This document shows positions 44,609 through 53,843 of a DNA stretch of 64,000 nucleotides, piece by piece. The stretch's first letter is position 1. Each line of letters begins with the position of its first letter. The stretch lies in the NCBI RefSeq assembly GCF_000834015.1, contig NZ_JXQI01000025.1:1-64000 (forward strand), read 5' to 3'. The stretch is from Prevotella pectinovora (GTDB lineage: Bacteria; Bacteroidota; Bacteroidia; Bacteroidales; Bacteroidaceae). Below the pieces are notes generated by a model. That model had not been told where the DNA came from, ran no database searches, and saw nothing but the letters and a program-made list of their open reading frames with translations. A program made the position numbers and the translations under genes.

Positions 44609-45787
44609 ATGCGAAGTATTTCAGTAAAAAATAGAAAAACAGGTATCTATACATTATTGATAACAGTAACGTTATTGTTACATATTTTCAATAATTTGCA
44701 GTTAAATGAATCTATCAAGTTTTTTCATTTGGGAGCAGGACTTTCATTATTTTATGCTTTGTTCTTTCTTCGAAGGAGAATTGGGAAAATTGGGAAAATC
44801 GCTTTGGCGTTTGTTACAACGTCTTTTTTTTCTTGTATACTATCTCCATATGAACAATCCTTAAGTGTGTGGATAAAGCTTTGTATAATCATTGGCGCAA
44901 CATTATTTGTCATTACTATACCGATAAGAAGATTAGTTATAGGAGTAAATATAATAATACCTATTGCATTAATAGCTCTTGTAAAAGAATATTTTGGGGG
45001 CGTATATTATCGTTATCAAGGATTTTATGAAGATCCGAACTATATGTGTACAACATTATTAGTACTATTTTTCTATCTACAACTATTATGGGAAATGTAT
45101 AGAATAAAGATTGTCCGTATAGGTGTTCTATTTGAAATGTTAGTTTTATTATTTTTAGTATCGACAAGTATTTCACGAACAGGTTTGGTATGTTTTTCTG
45201 TAATGGCAATAGGGTTCTTTTGGGATAATTTTTTGAAGAATAAAAGTTTGGCTATTATAGGGGCATTGTCTATAGCATGTCTTACAATCTACTTTGCTCC
45301 CAAATTAGTAGAGCAGGCCTTGGAGAATTATACAATGCGAGAGACGGAAAATAGTGATACTTTAGGGCATGCTTCTGATCTAAGAAAAGAGATATCAATG
45401 AGAGGGGTAAACTTTGTGCTAACTCACCCTGTTTATTGTATATTAGGCATGGGAGAAGGAACTACATCCCATGCTTATTCAGTGCCTGGATTTCACGTTA
45501 GAACACACCATGGTGATCATAATACAATAACGTGTTGTTTTGCAGAACAAGGTTTAGCCGGATTTTTGCTAATGATGATGTTATATTATAACATCTACAA
45601 AAGAATTCGTGGTAAAAGAGGCCCTCGCTTGAAAAAGATAAAACTGATAAGTACGGTTTCATTGTTTATATTTATAATATTTTCTATGTCAATTAATCAG
45701 ATGGTATATTTACCATTTTGGTTTATGATATTTACATTATCTAATATTGCTCAAAATGAAGATTCTGCATATAGCTTACTTCGGTAG
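44609..45787 (+). CDS. O-antigen ligase/polymerase-like membrane protein (Wzy)
   Basis: A 392-aa multispanning protein with about ten hydrophobic segments and a large loop carrying GMGEGTTSHAYSVPG and FHVRTHHGDHNT, which fits the Wzy_C/O-antigen ligase motif containing a conserved histidine. It would polymerise repeat units outside the membrane, with the Wzx-like flippase at 33378. The gene is very AT-rich. Its end overlaps the next gene by 32 bases. Confidence 0.8.
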   Translation: MRSISVKNRKTGIYTLLITVTLLLHIFNNLQLNESIKFFHLGAGLSLFYALFFLRRRIGKIGKIALAFVTTSFFSCILSPYEQSLSVWIKLCIIIGATLFVITIPIRRLVIGVNIIIPIALIALVKEYFGGVYYRYQGFYEDPNYMCTTLLVLFFYLQLLWEMYRIKIVRIGVLFEMLVLLFLVSTSISRTGLVCFSVMAIGFFWDNFLKNKSLAIIGALSIACLTIYFAPKLVEQALENYTMRETENSDTLGHASDLRKEISMRGVNFVLTHPVYCILGMGEGTTSHAYSVPGFHVRTHHGDHNTITCCFAEQGLAGFLLMMMLYYNIYKRIRGKRGPRLKKIKLISTVSLFIFIIFSMSINQMVYLPFWFMIFTLSNIAQNEDSAYSLLR

Positions 45788-46829
45788 AAGTGGCAAATTA
45801 AATGGTATATATGAGGCGGTAACTTGTTTGGCAAAAGCCCAAATAAAGTTGAATAATAATGTGAAGATTGCTATTACAACAAAGCAGTCTGTTGTAGATG
45901 AACAATTTATATATTATATACCTACAACAAAAGAATTTAAGACTTTACTTGAAAGTTACAAGCCTGACATCGTAGTGTTTAACTCTCTGTATGAAATACA
46001 GCAGATAACTTTTTCGTACTTATTGAGGAAAAGGAATATCCCTTACGTATTGGTGTTTCATGGTGGAGCATCAAGAGATAATGCAAAGAAGGGATGGCTG
46101 AAAAAGAAAATAGCAAATCTGCTATTGTTTAATTGGTTTATACATAAGGCAAAGGCAGTAGTATATCTCAGTGGAAATGAATACCAAAAGTCAGTTTTTA
46201 AGAGAACAAATAAAAACTATACTATATTGCCTAATGGGGTAAACGTTCCTAATGATATAATTCCCAATCGTGTAGTTCAGAAAAAGATGAATATAACATT
46301 CTTATCACGTATTGACTATTATGGTAAGGGAATAGACGTATTATTGGAGGCTGTTAAGAAATTGCAATGTGAAGGATGGAAAGATAAATTAGAATTTAAT
46401 TTCTATGGAAATAAGTATGATGATACTTACAAATTACTGCTTGAATATGGTGATTTCGTAAAATATCATGGTTTTGTTGCTGGTAATGAAAAAGCTGAAG
46501 TATTAAAGAAAGCTTCAATAAACATTCTGCCATCTAGATCAGAAGGTATGCCTATGACAATTCTTGAGGCTTTGTCTTATGGCTGTCCTTGTATGGTGAC
46601 ACCAATGACAAATATGGCAGAACTAATAAAAGAGAATCATTGTGGTTGGGTGATAGATTTGACAGCAGAATCTATTGTCCAAACAATTAAGAAGGCTTAT
46701 AATGAACTGTCCGTCGATCCCAATAAATATTTTGAAGAATGTAGAAAGACTGCAGAAAGATATTCATGGGATAATGTGGCAAGAGAATCAATAATGTTTT
46801 ATCAAGAAATAATAAAGGAAAATGGATAG
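45756..46829 (+). CDS. Family 4 glycosyltransferase
   Basis: The start is taken at the ATG at 45756 (MKILHIAYFG); the TTG 9 bases earlier is less likely. The 357-aa protein has a GT-B layout: the N-terminal domain ends near 170, and the donor-binding C-terminal domain holds ILPSRSEGMPMTILEALSYG (E-x7-E, near residue 270). It overlaps the wzy gene by 32 bases and the acetyltransferase by 8, so the genes are tightly coupled. Confidence 0.88.
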   Translation: MKILHIAYFGRSGKLNGIYEAVTCLAKAQIKLNNNVKIAITTKQSVVDEQFIYYIPTTKEFKTLLESYKPDIVVFNSLYEIQQITFSYLLRKRNIPYVLVFHGGASRDNAKKGWLKKKIANLLLFNWFIHKAKAVVYLSGNEYQKSVFKRTNKNYTILPNGVNVPNDIIPNRVVQKKMNITFLSRIDYYGKGIDVLLEAVKKLQCEGWKDKLEFNFYGNKYDDTYKLLLEYGDFVKYHGFVAGNEKAEVLKKASINILPSRSEGMPMTILEALSYGCPCMVTPMTNMAELIKENHCGWVIDLTAESIVQTIKKAYNELSVDPNKYFEECRKTAERYSWDNVARESIMFYQEIIKENG

Positions 46830-47247
46830 GATTAGTACAATACACAAGGTGGAACATTGGTTGTATAATCATCACCTAAACGTAATTGCCCAAATGCTAC
46901 GTGGGGGGATAAGAATTATTTTTTCTGCTGATGTTCCTCCACAAATGATGATAGGGAAAGGCACTGTATTTCCTCATGATGCCTTAGGATGTGTGTTTCA
47001 TCCAGGCGTAAGGATTGGAAAAAATTGCAAGATTCTTCATGGTGTCACAATGGGAGGAAGAGCTGGGCATAAAGGTCTACCGATTATTGGAGATAATGTA
47101 GTGATAGGTACGCATGCACAGATTATTGGAAATGTAACAATTGGTCATAACTCTATAGTTGGAGCAGGCGCAATAGTTACGCATGATGTACCAGATAATG
47201 TGGTTGTGGTGGGAAATCCTGCCAAAATATTAAAATCGAACAGATGA
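46822..47247 (+). CDS. Serine-acetyltransferase-like hexapeptide O-acetyltransferase
   Basis: A 141-aa left-handed beta-helix protein with hexapeptide repeats (VFHPGVRIGKNCKILHGVTM; IIGDNVVIGTHAQIIGNVTI; IVGAGAIVTHDVPDNVVVVG). The typical length of CysE-like capsule acetyltransferases is about 140-180 aa, so it is complete. It would acetylate a sugar of the repeat unit using acetyl-CoA. It overlaps both its neighbours by a few bases, which points to translational coupling. Confidence 0.85.
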   Translation: MDRISTIHKVEHWLYNHHLNVIAQMLRGGIRIIFSADVPPQMMIGKGTVFPHDALGCVFHPGVRIGKNCKILHGVTMGGRAGHKGLPIIGDNVVIGTHAQIIGNVTIGHNSIVGAGAIVTHDVPDNVVVVGNPAKILKSNR

Positions 47248-48260
47248 TAAATTTCACAGGAGATATAAATCTAACCGATTGGTATTTCAATGCAGGTTTT
47301 GGTATTGGTACCAGAATAGCCAATGGTTTTGACCCTTTCCGTAAGCTTGAAAGAAAAGCTAATGATCTTTGGGTTGGCAATTTCGAAGGAGTGGCATCAA
47401 ATGTGACAGATAATGCAGGCTTTGCGGGAGAGGTGTTTAGGGTACAGCCAAGAGTTTTGCAAAATCTTAATCACTTTGATGTGTATGGTCTTGCCAACAA
47501 TCATGCAATGCAGCATGGCAAAGAAGCGTACCAACAGACATTTGATGCTATCTGCGGTTATGGTTCAAAATGTTTCGGAGCAAATAAACAGAAGTCTGTT
47601 GTAATGAACCATCAAGGAAGAACGGTGTCATTTACAGGTATGTGTCTTCGTATTGATGATTTTACGGATGCTCCTTTATATTGGTATAATCCAGAATATA
47701 AGGAAATAGAAAAAGAACTGAAGTCATTACCGGTGGACGCATTCAAAGTGCTATACATTCATTGGGGAAACGAGTACATAAACCGTCCTTCGTCAGCACA
47801 AAAGAAGTTTGCCCATTGGTTGATTGACATCGGTTTTGACCTTATAATAGGTATGCATCCTCATGTGCTTCAAGGATATGAGGAATATAATGGTAAATAC
47901 ATATTCTACTCACTTGGAAACTTTGTTTTTGAGATGGCTTGGGAGCCTACAAAAATAGGTGCTATAGTAAAGTTTGACCTTGACACAGAACAACCAAGTG
48001 TAGAATATATACATATCGAGAATGACAGTACTCCTGTTGTAGTAGAAGAATCGAAGATACCTGCAGAATGGCGATTTGACTACCTGAATGAAGCTCTTAA
48101 GAAAGAAGATAACTCAGAACAGTATCATGCGGAAATAAGTAGAAACTATGCTGCTTATAGAAAAGCCAATCACAGATATATTATTAACAATATGATTAAA
48201 CATCCAACATTGGGAAACAGTCTGCTGAAAGATTTTATAAAAAGAAGATTTTTAAAATAA
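47244..48260 (+). CDS. CapA-family (PGA_cap) metallophosphatase-like protein
   Basis: A 338-aa protein of the PGA_cap/CapA type: FTGDINLTDWYF, VGNFEGVASN, VYGLANNHAMQHGKEAY, IHWGNEY and GMHPHVLQGYEEYNGKYIFYSLGNFVF are the metal-binding and family motifs. In Bacillus CapA is required for polyglutamate capsule export; in Bacteroidales capsule loci the role is unknown, possibly as a hydrolase acting on the lipid-linked product. No signal peptide is visible. It overlaps the acetyltransferase stop by 4 bases. Confidence 0.88.
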   Translation: MINFTGDINLTDWYFNAGFGIGTRIANGFDPFRKLERKANDLWVGNFEGVASNVTDNAGFAGEVFRVQPRVLQNLNHFDVYGLANNHAMQHGKEAYQQTFDAICGYGSKCFGANKQKSVVMNHQGRTVSFTGMCLRIDDFTDAPLYWYNPEYKEIEKELKSLPVDAFKVLYIHWGNEYINRPSSAQKKFAHWLIDIGFDLIIGMHPHVLQGYEEYNGKYIFYSLGNFVFEMAWEPTKIGAIVKFDLDTEQPSVEYIHIENDSTPVVVEESKIPAEWRFDYLNEALKKEDNSEQYHAEISRNYAAYRKANHRYIINNMIKHPTLGNSLLKDFIKRRFLK

Positions 48261-48278
48261 GAATAAAAACAATAAAAT

Positions 48279-49229
48279 ATGGCATTTCATCCAACATTAA
48301 GCAAATCGGGCAGAATTATGTTCTGGCCTTTGATTAAGTTTACAGAGTTTATGGGTAATCATTTTCCAGAGACTTTGTTGAAGATACGTTATCGCTATGT
48401 GTTTAAGGAATCGCTTAACCTTAAGAACCCTCAGACATTGAATGAGAAAATACTGTGGGCGAAGCTTTATTCTGATACAACAAGATGGACAGAATTGGCT
48501 GACAAGCGAACGGTGCGTGACTATGTGGAGAAAATAGGTCTTGGTGACACATTGGTGAAGCTCTATGCCACTTGGTATAAGAAAGAGGAAGTGAACTTTG
48601 ATGTGCTACCTGATACTTTTATCATTAAGGCTAACAATGGTGACGGTAAGGGTACAAACAAGATTATACGCAAGGCTGATCTCACTCCAAAGAAGAAAGC
48701 TGAGTATATAGAAATGATTGGGGAATGGTTGAGTCGCAAGAATATCGGTGCGCTTCATGCAGAACCTCATTACAAGAATATGAAGCCTTGTGTGATTGCA
48801 GAAGAAGTGTTGCCATTAGAAAAAGGTGCAACATCGTTGACCGACTATAAGATGTGGTGCTTTAATGGTAAGTGCTACTATACTTGGATATGCAATGATC
48901 GTAGTGCAGGTGGCAATAGTGCCCATGTGATGACATACGACATGGACTGGAACGCACACCCAGAATTCTCAGTATTCAATTCTGACTATCTAAGAGGAGA
49001 CATCATTCCTAAGCCTAAGAACTTCGATAAAATGGTGGAGATAGCAGAAAAGCTGTCAAAAGGTTTCCCCGAACTTCGTGTTGATCTATACAACATAGAC
49101 GGAAAAATATACTTTGGCGAATTGACTTTCACTTCGCAAGGTGGCTTCATGGACTTCTATACTCCTGAATTCAACAAATTGCTTGGTGAGAAATTTAGCA
49201 TAAAGGATTTCCCTTTGAAAAAGAAATAA
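48279..49229 (+). CDS. TupA-like ATP-grasp protein
   Basis: A 316-aa ATP-grasp family protein (TupA type, often called glycosyltransferase). The motifs are LNEKILWAKLY, ADKRTVRDYV, FIIKANNGDGKGTN (nucleotide loop), and CVIAEEVLP ... DYKMWCFNG ... DLYNIDGKIYFGELTFTSQGG at the C-terminus. It probably ligates an amino acid or another acid to a sugar of the repeat unit. It is 18 bases downstream of CapA. A hairpin (49240-49248 with 49287-49295) that may end this transcript lies just beyond its stop. Confidence 0.88.
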   Translation: MAFHPTLSKSGRIMFWPLIKFTEFMGNHFPETLLKIRYRYVFKESLNLKNPQTLNEKILWAKLYSDTTRWTELADKRTVRDYVEKIGLGDTLVKLYATWYKKEEVNFDVLPDTFIIKANNGDGKGTNKIIRKADLTPKKKAEYIEMIGEWLSRKNIGALHAEPHYKNMKPCVIAEEVLPLEKGATSLTDYKMWCFNGKCYYTWICNDRSAGGNSAHVMTYDMDWNAHPEFSVFNSDYLRGDIIPKPKNFDKMVEIAEKLSKGFPELRVDLYNIDGKIYFGELTFTSQGGFMDFYTPEFNKLLGEKFSIKDFPLKKK

Positions 49230-49410
49230 GTAATGGCCTTTCCGTCCGCACAAGTGACCGCCAAGAGCGATATGGTGCGATACCATCGGACGGAACAAGA
49301 ATTCAAATAGAATAATACAGTTTCTACCCGTTGGCAGAATTAATTAAAGTTGGTTGATATGAGTAAAAGGTGCCCATATCGCTGGTTTTTAGTAAAACCA
49401 AGAATTGCCG

Positions 49411-49507
49411 AAAAACTGTCAGATTGTCTGGTTTTTTGTTGTAATATTCTGACAGGCAGATATTTGGCTGCCTGGCGATTGTCAGGCAATTGTCTGGATG
49501 GTTTGCT
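49411..49507 (+). repeat. 97-bp dispersed repeat, copy 1
   Basis: This begins AAAAACTGTCAGATTGTCTG and ends AATTGTCTGGATGGTTTGCT, with a variable centre (GACAGGCAGATATTTGGCTG here). The same beginning and end, at the same 97-bp length, recur at 60854-60950. There is no gene within. It sits in the 370-bp gap between the TupA-like gene and the truncated GT2; apart from this, the gap holds one hairpin at 49240-49295. Confidence 0.75.
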
Positions 49508-49600
49508 GATTAACCCCCAAACGGACTAGATTTTAAAATTATTGGTGCAAAGCTTACTTGGAATTTATCATAAAAAAATTCAAAAAATAAAACTTATTAG

Positions 49601-49882
49601 TTGATAAATATTATACAAGACTACGGATTGGTGTCGATCATCACTCCCACTTGGGCGTGTGCAGACTTTATTGCTGAAACAATTAAGAGTATTCAATGTC
49701 AGACTTACCAAAATTGGGAACTTCTTATTCAAGACGATTGCTCAAAGGGCAATACACTTGAGGTGGTAAAGCCGTTTATGGAAACGGACGAGCGTATCAA
49801 GTATGAATGTAATCCTTCTCTTATTTTCACCAAGCTCTTGCAAAAGAATTGGAATGGCACTCTTGCAAAGTTCAAGAAATAA
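49601..49882 (+). pseudogene. Truncated GT2 gene (duplicate of 51931-52707)
   Basis: The first ~72 codons (about 49613-49829) are nearly identical in protein to the start of the complete GT2 at 51931: DYGLVSIITPTWACADFIAE, then TIKSIQCQTYQNWELLIQDD. After NP, where the full gene continues with ENSGAAIT, this copy turns into unrelated sequence (SLIFTKLLQKNW) and stops. It has no proper ATG in the position of the intact gene (ATA instead). It is a broken duplicate that borders the ATPase-nuclease cassette on its left. Confidence 0.85.
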
Positions 49883-49927
49883 GTTTAACTTTGTATTTTA
49901 AAGTTTATCTGCTAAATAATTAAGGTT

Positions 49928-51112
49928 ATGATTCACGAAACAATACATATAAAGAACTTAGGACCTCTTGAAGATACTGGCGTTATCGATATAAAACCAC
50001 TGACGGTATTTATTGGAAATTCAGCAAGTGGCAAGAGTACGCTCATGAAGGCTCTTGTATTGATGCGCTACATATTCAAACGCCTTTCTATAAGAGCTTA
50101 TTTCCATAACTCGCATATAGAAGAGAATGTTATAAACTTTAGATTCAGGGATTTGTTGCGTGATAATATGAGTGTACTGGTTACTGCAGATACATACATT
50201 CATTATGTTGTTACTATAAACGGGAATTCGTATTCTGTAAGTTATTCAGGTGGCAAGCTGTCTTACAATGCTATAATACCCAACGAGGACTTATGCTTCT
50301 TCAAAGAAGTGTGGGTAGCAGAATCAAGAAGTGCAATAGCCCCATTGTCAAGTCAGGGGACATTGGCAAAAAACGCTTATTTAGGTTTTTTCTTTAATGA
50401 AACATTTACCGAATTTGACAATGCTACTGATGCCATAAAGCATTTTGACTTGAACTACATAGGTTTGGACATGGATGTGGAACGCGGAGGCAACAACCAA
50501 AAGAAGTTTATACTTAAGCCTAAAGACAAAAATTACTCTTCATTTGAACTTCGACATGCGTCTTCAGGTATACAGACAACAGCGCCTTTAATAGCCATGA
50601 TGAACTATTATGCTCAGGCTTTTGACTTTAAGTCGGCTCAGAAGCGTAGTATCATTGACTTGTTGTTTGAAAAGAACCTTACCACTCAGTATCGCCCAGA
50701 AATGGAACTTACAGATATGCCACAATATGTACACATACATATAGAGGAACCTGAATTGAGTCTTGACCCAACTTCTCAGATTCAGATGTTGAACGAGATA
50801 ATACGATTGGCGTTCTATTCAAAGGTCGACAGCCGTGAAATAGGATTGGTACTTGCTACACATAGTCCATATATAATTAATTCTCTGAATCTGTTGATGA
50901 AGGCTCACGACTGCAAGACGGATATTGACGGTGCACATGTGGACTATGATGACCTTTCGGTATACCAGATTCTGTCGGGAGGAGTAGTTGACTTGAAAGT
51001 TAAAAACATTCACTACGTCAACACGGATAGACTCTCAGAGGACATCAATAACATATATGATAAATACCAAGAATTAAAGCAGCTGCAAAATGAAGAATCT
51101 CTTGGAAAATGA
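49928..51112 (+). CDS. AAA15-type ATPase of a two-gene cassette
   Basis: A 394-aa RecF/SMC-like ATPase. The Walker A motif GNSASGKST is at residues 30-38, and the C-terminal IHIEEPELSLDP (signature/Walker B, near 270) and LVLATHSPYIINSLN (H-loop, near 305) complete it. It lacks a long coiled coil. Its stop overlaps the following gene by 23 bases. Small stand-alone ATPases of this class are the sensors of many two-gene defence systems (Septu PtuA, PARIS AriA), but the partner here is of a different type. Its right neighbour is a PD-(D/E)XK-like protein. Confidence 0.82.
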   Translation: MIHETIHIKNLGPLEDTGVIDIKPLTVFIGNSASGKSTLMKALVLMRYIFKRLSIRAYFHNSHIEENVINFRFRDLLRDNMSVLVTADTYIHYVVTINGNSYSVSYSGGKLSYNAIIPNEDLCFFKEVWVAESRSAIAPLSSQGTLAKNAYLGFFFNETFTEFDNATDAIKHFDLNYIGLDMDVERGGNNQKKFILKPKDKNYSSFELRHASSGIQTTAPLIAMMNYYAQAFDFKSAQKRSIIDLLFEKNLTTQYRPEMELTDMPQYVHIHIEEPELSLDPTSQIQMLNEIIRLAFYSKVDSREIGLVLATHSPYIINSLNLLMKAHDCKTDIDGAHVDYDDLSVYQILSGGVVDLKVKNIHYVNTDRLSEDINNIYDKYQELKQLQNEESLGK

Positions 51113-51773
51113 CCTTCCTGAGTTTTATGGCGTAGGAAGAAGATGTATATGTGATGAAAACACAACAAGTTTGAGTGAATTTGACCTTACAGAGGATGAC
51201 ACACAATTTGTTGTTGGTTACAAAAAGGGGTATGCGTCTTTTTGTGGCAATCCGTTTAACTTGAGTGTAGTCAATTATGATACATATATTGGCAGATATA
51301 CAGGTACCAAAATCTCTGATGGTAAGCGCAGATGTGACTTTATCCTGACAGATACTGACACTTATAATATTATTCTATTGTGTGAGGTGACAAGCTCTAT
51401 AGGTGGAATAGAAAATCTATCTCGTCCTATTGAAAAGACCCAAAAAGATGGAACAAGAACTGTTGTTTTCCCCAAAGGAAAATATCAAAAGGTTGAGCTT
51501 CAACTCTATCAGAGCTTGGAAACCTTAACTGAGGTGCCATCAATATCGTCGTATATAAACAAGAAGAAAAGAAAGGTATGTCTAATGTCATACCTCATAA
51601 AACGAACAGAGAACAAAGCTATTAATGCTTTCAACAGAAATCGATTGATGGAAGCAGAGGAGGCTGGCGAAAATGGCGCACAGATAAGTTGTCCACAAAT
51701 AGAACAGTTTGGCTTTGATTATTATAGAATAAGTCATGACTATTCTTTCAAAATAGACAACAACAGTAAATAA
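51090..51773 (+). CDS. PD-(D/E)XK-like partner of the ATPase
   Basis: A 227-aa protein. Near residues 70-100 it reads RRCDFILTDTDTYNIILLCEVTSS: an aspartate ending one strand and a CEVT strand giving the E of a PD-(D/E)XK core, with T in place of the usual lysine. Downstream, KYQKVELQLYQSL supplies a lysine and a QxxY-like helix. The call is tentative: the canonical lysine is not where expected, so it may be an inactive or divergent nuclease. The start overlaps the end of the ATPase gene, so the two are co-translated. It is probably the effector of the pair. Confidence 0.55.
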   Translation: MKNLLENDLPEFYGVGRRCICDENTTSLSEFDLTEDDTQFVVGYKKGYASFCGNPFNLSVVNYDTYIGRYTGTKISDGKRRCDFILTDTDTYNIILLCEVTSSIGGIENLSRPIEKTQKDGTRTVVFPKGKYQKVELQLYQSLETLTEVPSISSYINKKKRKVCLMSYLIKRTENKAINAFNRNRLMEAEEAGENGAQISCPQIEQFGFDYYRISHDYSFKIDNNSK

Positions 51774-51930
51774 TAATATATCCCCATCCGAGTGGCGGCA
51801 TAAGCGCAGAGCGATACTGCGGTGGGGAACTTCAAATTGATTTTATTTTTATTACGACATGCTGTATGGGCTTTGATGCTCATACGGCAGCATATTGTAT
51901 CCCTTTATATTCAAGCGAAGATTTTTTATT

Positions 51931-52707
51931 ATGCAAGACTACGGATTGGTATCTATTATCACTCCCACTTGGGCGTGTGCTGATTTTATAGCAGAAACGA
52001 TAAAGAGTATTCAAGCGCAGACATACCAGAATTGGGAACTTCTTATTCAAGACGATTGCTCAAAGGACAATACACTTGAGGTGGTAAAGCCTTTTATGGA
52101 GACTGACAAACGTATTAAGTATGAATGTAATCCAGAGAACTCTGGGGCTGCAATAACCCGTAACAATGCTTTGCGCAGAGCAAGGGGACGATGGATCGCT
52201 TTTCTTGACTCTGATGACTTGTGGTTGCCAGAAAAATTGGAACATCAACTGAAGTTTATGGCGGAGAATGGTTATGCTTTCTCTTATCATGAATATACTG
52301 AGATGAGTGAGGATGGCAAGGATTTGGGCGTGTATGTGTCAGGAATCAAGAAAGTGAGTAAGTTTGCCATGTTTATGTGCTGCTGGCCAGGATGCTTGGC
52401 TGTGATGTATGACAGAGAGCGCATAGGACTGATACAGATTAAGGATGTACGCAAGAACAATGATACTGCCCTTTGGCTGAAAGTGGTGAGAAAGGCTCCT
52501 TGCCATTTGTTGAAGGAGAACTTGGCGAGATATCGCCGCCGCAAGGTGAGCATCACTCCGAAGCCGTTGTGGAAACGCATCTGGGCACATTATCCTTTGT
52601 TTCATGTGGCAGAGGGGATGAATCCCGTGATGGCTACGTTCTGGACCATGATGAATGTCGTGGGCAACGGCTGGAAGAAAATGTGGTATGTGAAGAAGCT
52701 GAAATAA
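51931..52707 (+). CDS. Family 2 glycosyltransferase (intact copy)
   Basis: The start is the ATG at 51931 (MQDYGLVSIITPTW); the in-frame TTG at 51895 is less likely. A 258-aa GT2 enzyme with the nucleotide-binding LLIQDDCSKDNT and the metal motif DSDDLW near 92. It resembles the family with a short C-terminal membrane-associating helix (WKKMWYVKKLK). It is the source or partner of the duplicated piece at 49601. The preceding 120 bases contain two potential hairpins but no promoter match. Confidence 0.88.
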   Translation: MQDYGLVSIITPTWACADFIAETIKSIQAQTYQNWELLIQDDCSKDNTLEVVKPFMETDKRIKYECNPENSGAAITRNNALRRARGRWIAFLDSDDLWLPEKLEHQLKFMAENGYAFSYHEYTEMSEDGKDLGVYVSGIKKVSKFAMFMCCWPGCLAVMYDRERIGLIQIKDVRKNNDTALWLKVVRKAPCHLLKENLARYRRRKVSITPKPLWKRIWAHYPLFHVAEGMNPVMATFWTMMNVVGNGWKKMWYVKKLK

Positions 52708-52714
52708 GACCTCT

Positions 52715-53818
52715 ATGAACACATCTGCTGAAGCTTTATTACAACTATCAGACATAGTCATAAACGGACGGGGGAGGCAGACAATTCCCGACAATGCCGA
52801 CTGGCAGGATGTGTTGGCGCTTGCCAAGAAACAAGGCATTCGCGGTTTGGTTTATGATGCATTCGACAACCTCAAAAAGAGTGGGGCTGATATCAAAGGA
52901 TTTCCTGAGAGCGAGCAGATATTAAAGATCTACACCGAGACAGTACTGACGGAAAACTTGCATACCAGGTATTTTGAATTGGCGAAGCACGTTTCCGAAA
53001 TGTGGAAACGGCATGGCATAAAGACAATAGTATTCAAAGGACTGGCGCATAGCCGTTATTATCCGAAACCAACACATAGGGAACTGGGAGATTTTGATTG
53101 CTACTTGATTGACAACAAAGGCAATTGTGTATATAAGCAAGGAAATGATGTGGCGCGCAAGAATGGATTGAAGGTTGATGACGGATGGTATAAGCATTCG
53201 CACATCATCTACAAGACGCTGATAATCGAGAATCACCGGTTTTTCACTTCTGCCCGACGTGGTGGAACAGATATGGCTCTACATAAATTCATTATAGATG
53301 CGATTGGTGACGCAAGCCAACTCGAAAGGCTTGACGGGACTGACATTTATACGCTGCCAATAGAAGCGGAAGGTTTGTTCATGCTTTATCATTCGCTTAC
53401 GCATTTCTTGGTGGAGGGAATCCGTCTGCATCATATCGTGGATTGGGCTTGCTGGATGAAAGCGAATCAAGACAAACTACAGTGGAAGGAATTTTATGAG
53501 CTTTGCAAACGGTTCAGATTGGATGGCTTTACGGATGTTCTGAATACTATCGCAGTGGAATATCTCGGCGTAGAACTGCATGACAAGACGATATTCGCTG
53601 ACAGCAGGTATGCCGCAAGGACTATAGAGAGCGTTTTGAACGACGACACATCAATCTACAATCGTGGCAAAGGACGATGGTATGAGCGTTTGCATGTCAT
53701 CGGCAACGCTTTCAAACATTCCTGGAAATTCAGACATGTAGCACTCTATAGCACGATTGGCTATGTGTGGCAGTTTGTATATGGTTTCTTGAAACGAAAA
53801 GAAGGGAAACAAGAATAA
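52715..53818 (+). CDS. Nucleotidyltransferase-family protein (NTP_transf_5-like)
   Basis: A 367-aa protein with the pattern FKGLAHSRYYPKPTHRELGDFDCYLID near residue 107, the GD-DxD arrangement of the nucleotidyltransferase superfamily proteins of the PF14907 type, found in many polysaccharide loci. The N-terminal helices (DIVINGRGRQTIPDNADWQDVLALAKKQ) and the middle VEGIRLHHIVDWACWMK are consistent. The natural substrate is unknown. It starts 8 bases after GT2 and ends 26 bases before the aminotransferase gene. Confidence 0.75.
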   Translation: MNTSAEALLQLSDIVINGRGRQTIPDNADWQDVLALAKKQGIRGLVYDAFDNLKKSGADIKGFPESEQILKIYTETVLTENLHTRYFELAKHVSEMWKRHGIKTIVFKGLAHSRYYPKPTHRELGDFDCYLIDNKGNCVYKQGNDVARKNGLKVDDGWYKHSHIIYKTLIIENHRFFTSARRGGTDMALHKFIIDAIGDASQLERLDGTDIYTLPIEAEGLFMLYHSLTHFLVEGIRLHHIVDWACWMKANQDKLQWKEFYELCKRFRLDGFTDVLNTIAVEYLGVELHDKTIFADSRYAARTIESVLNDDTSIYNRGKGRWYERLHVIGNAFKHSWKFRHVALYSTIGYVWQFVYGFLKRKEGKQE

Positions 53819-53843
53819 ACATTTTAATCAATAAATACATATT

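Noticed and set aside
49240-49295. Hairpin after the TupA-like gene, and a similar one at 51791-51825, considered as riboswitches
   Set aside because: Both have simple arms with GCGATA in the loop region, but no aptamer pattern that I know, and their positions suit transcript ends. Not reported as riboswitches.
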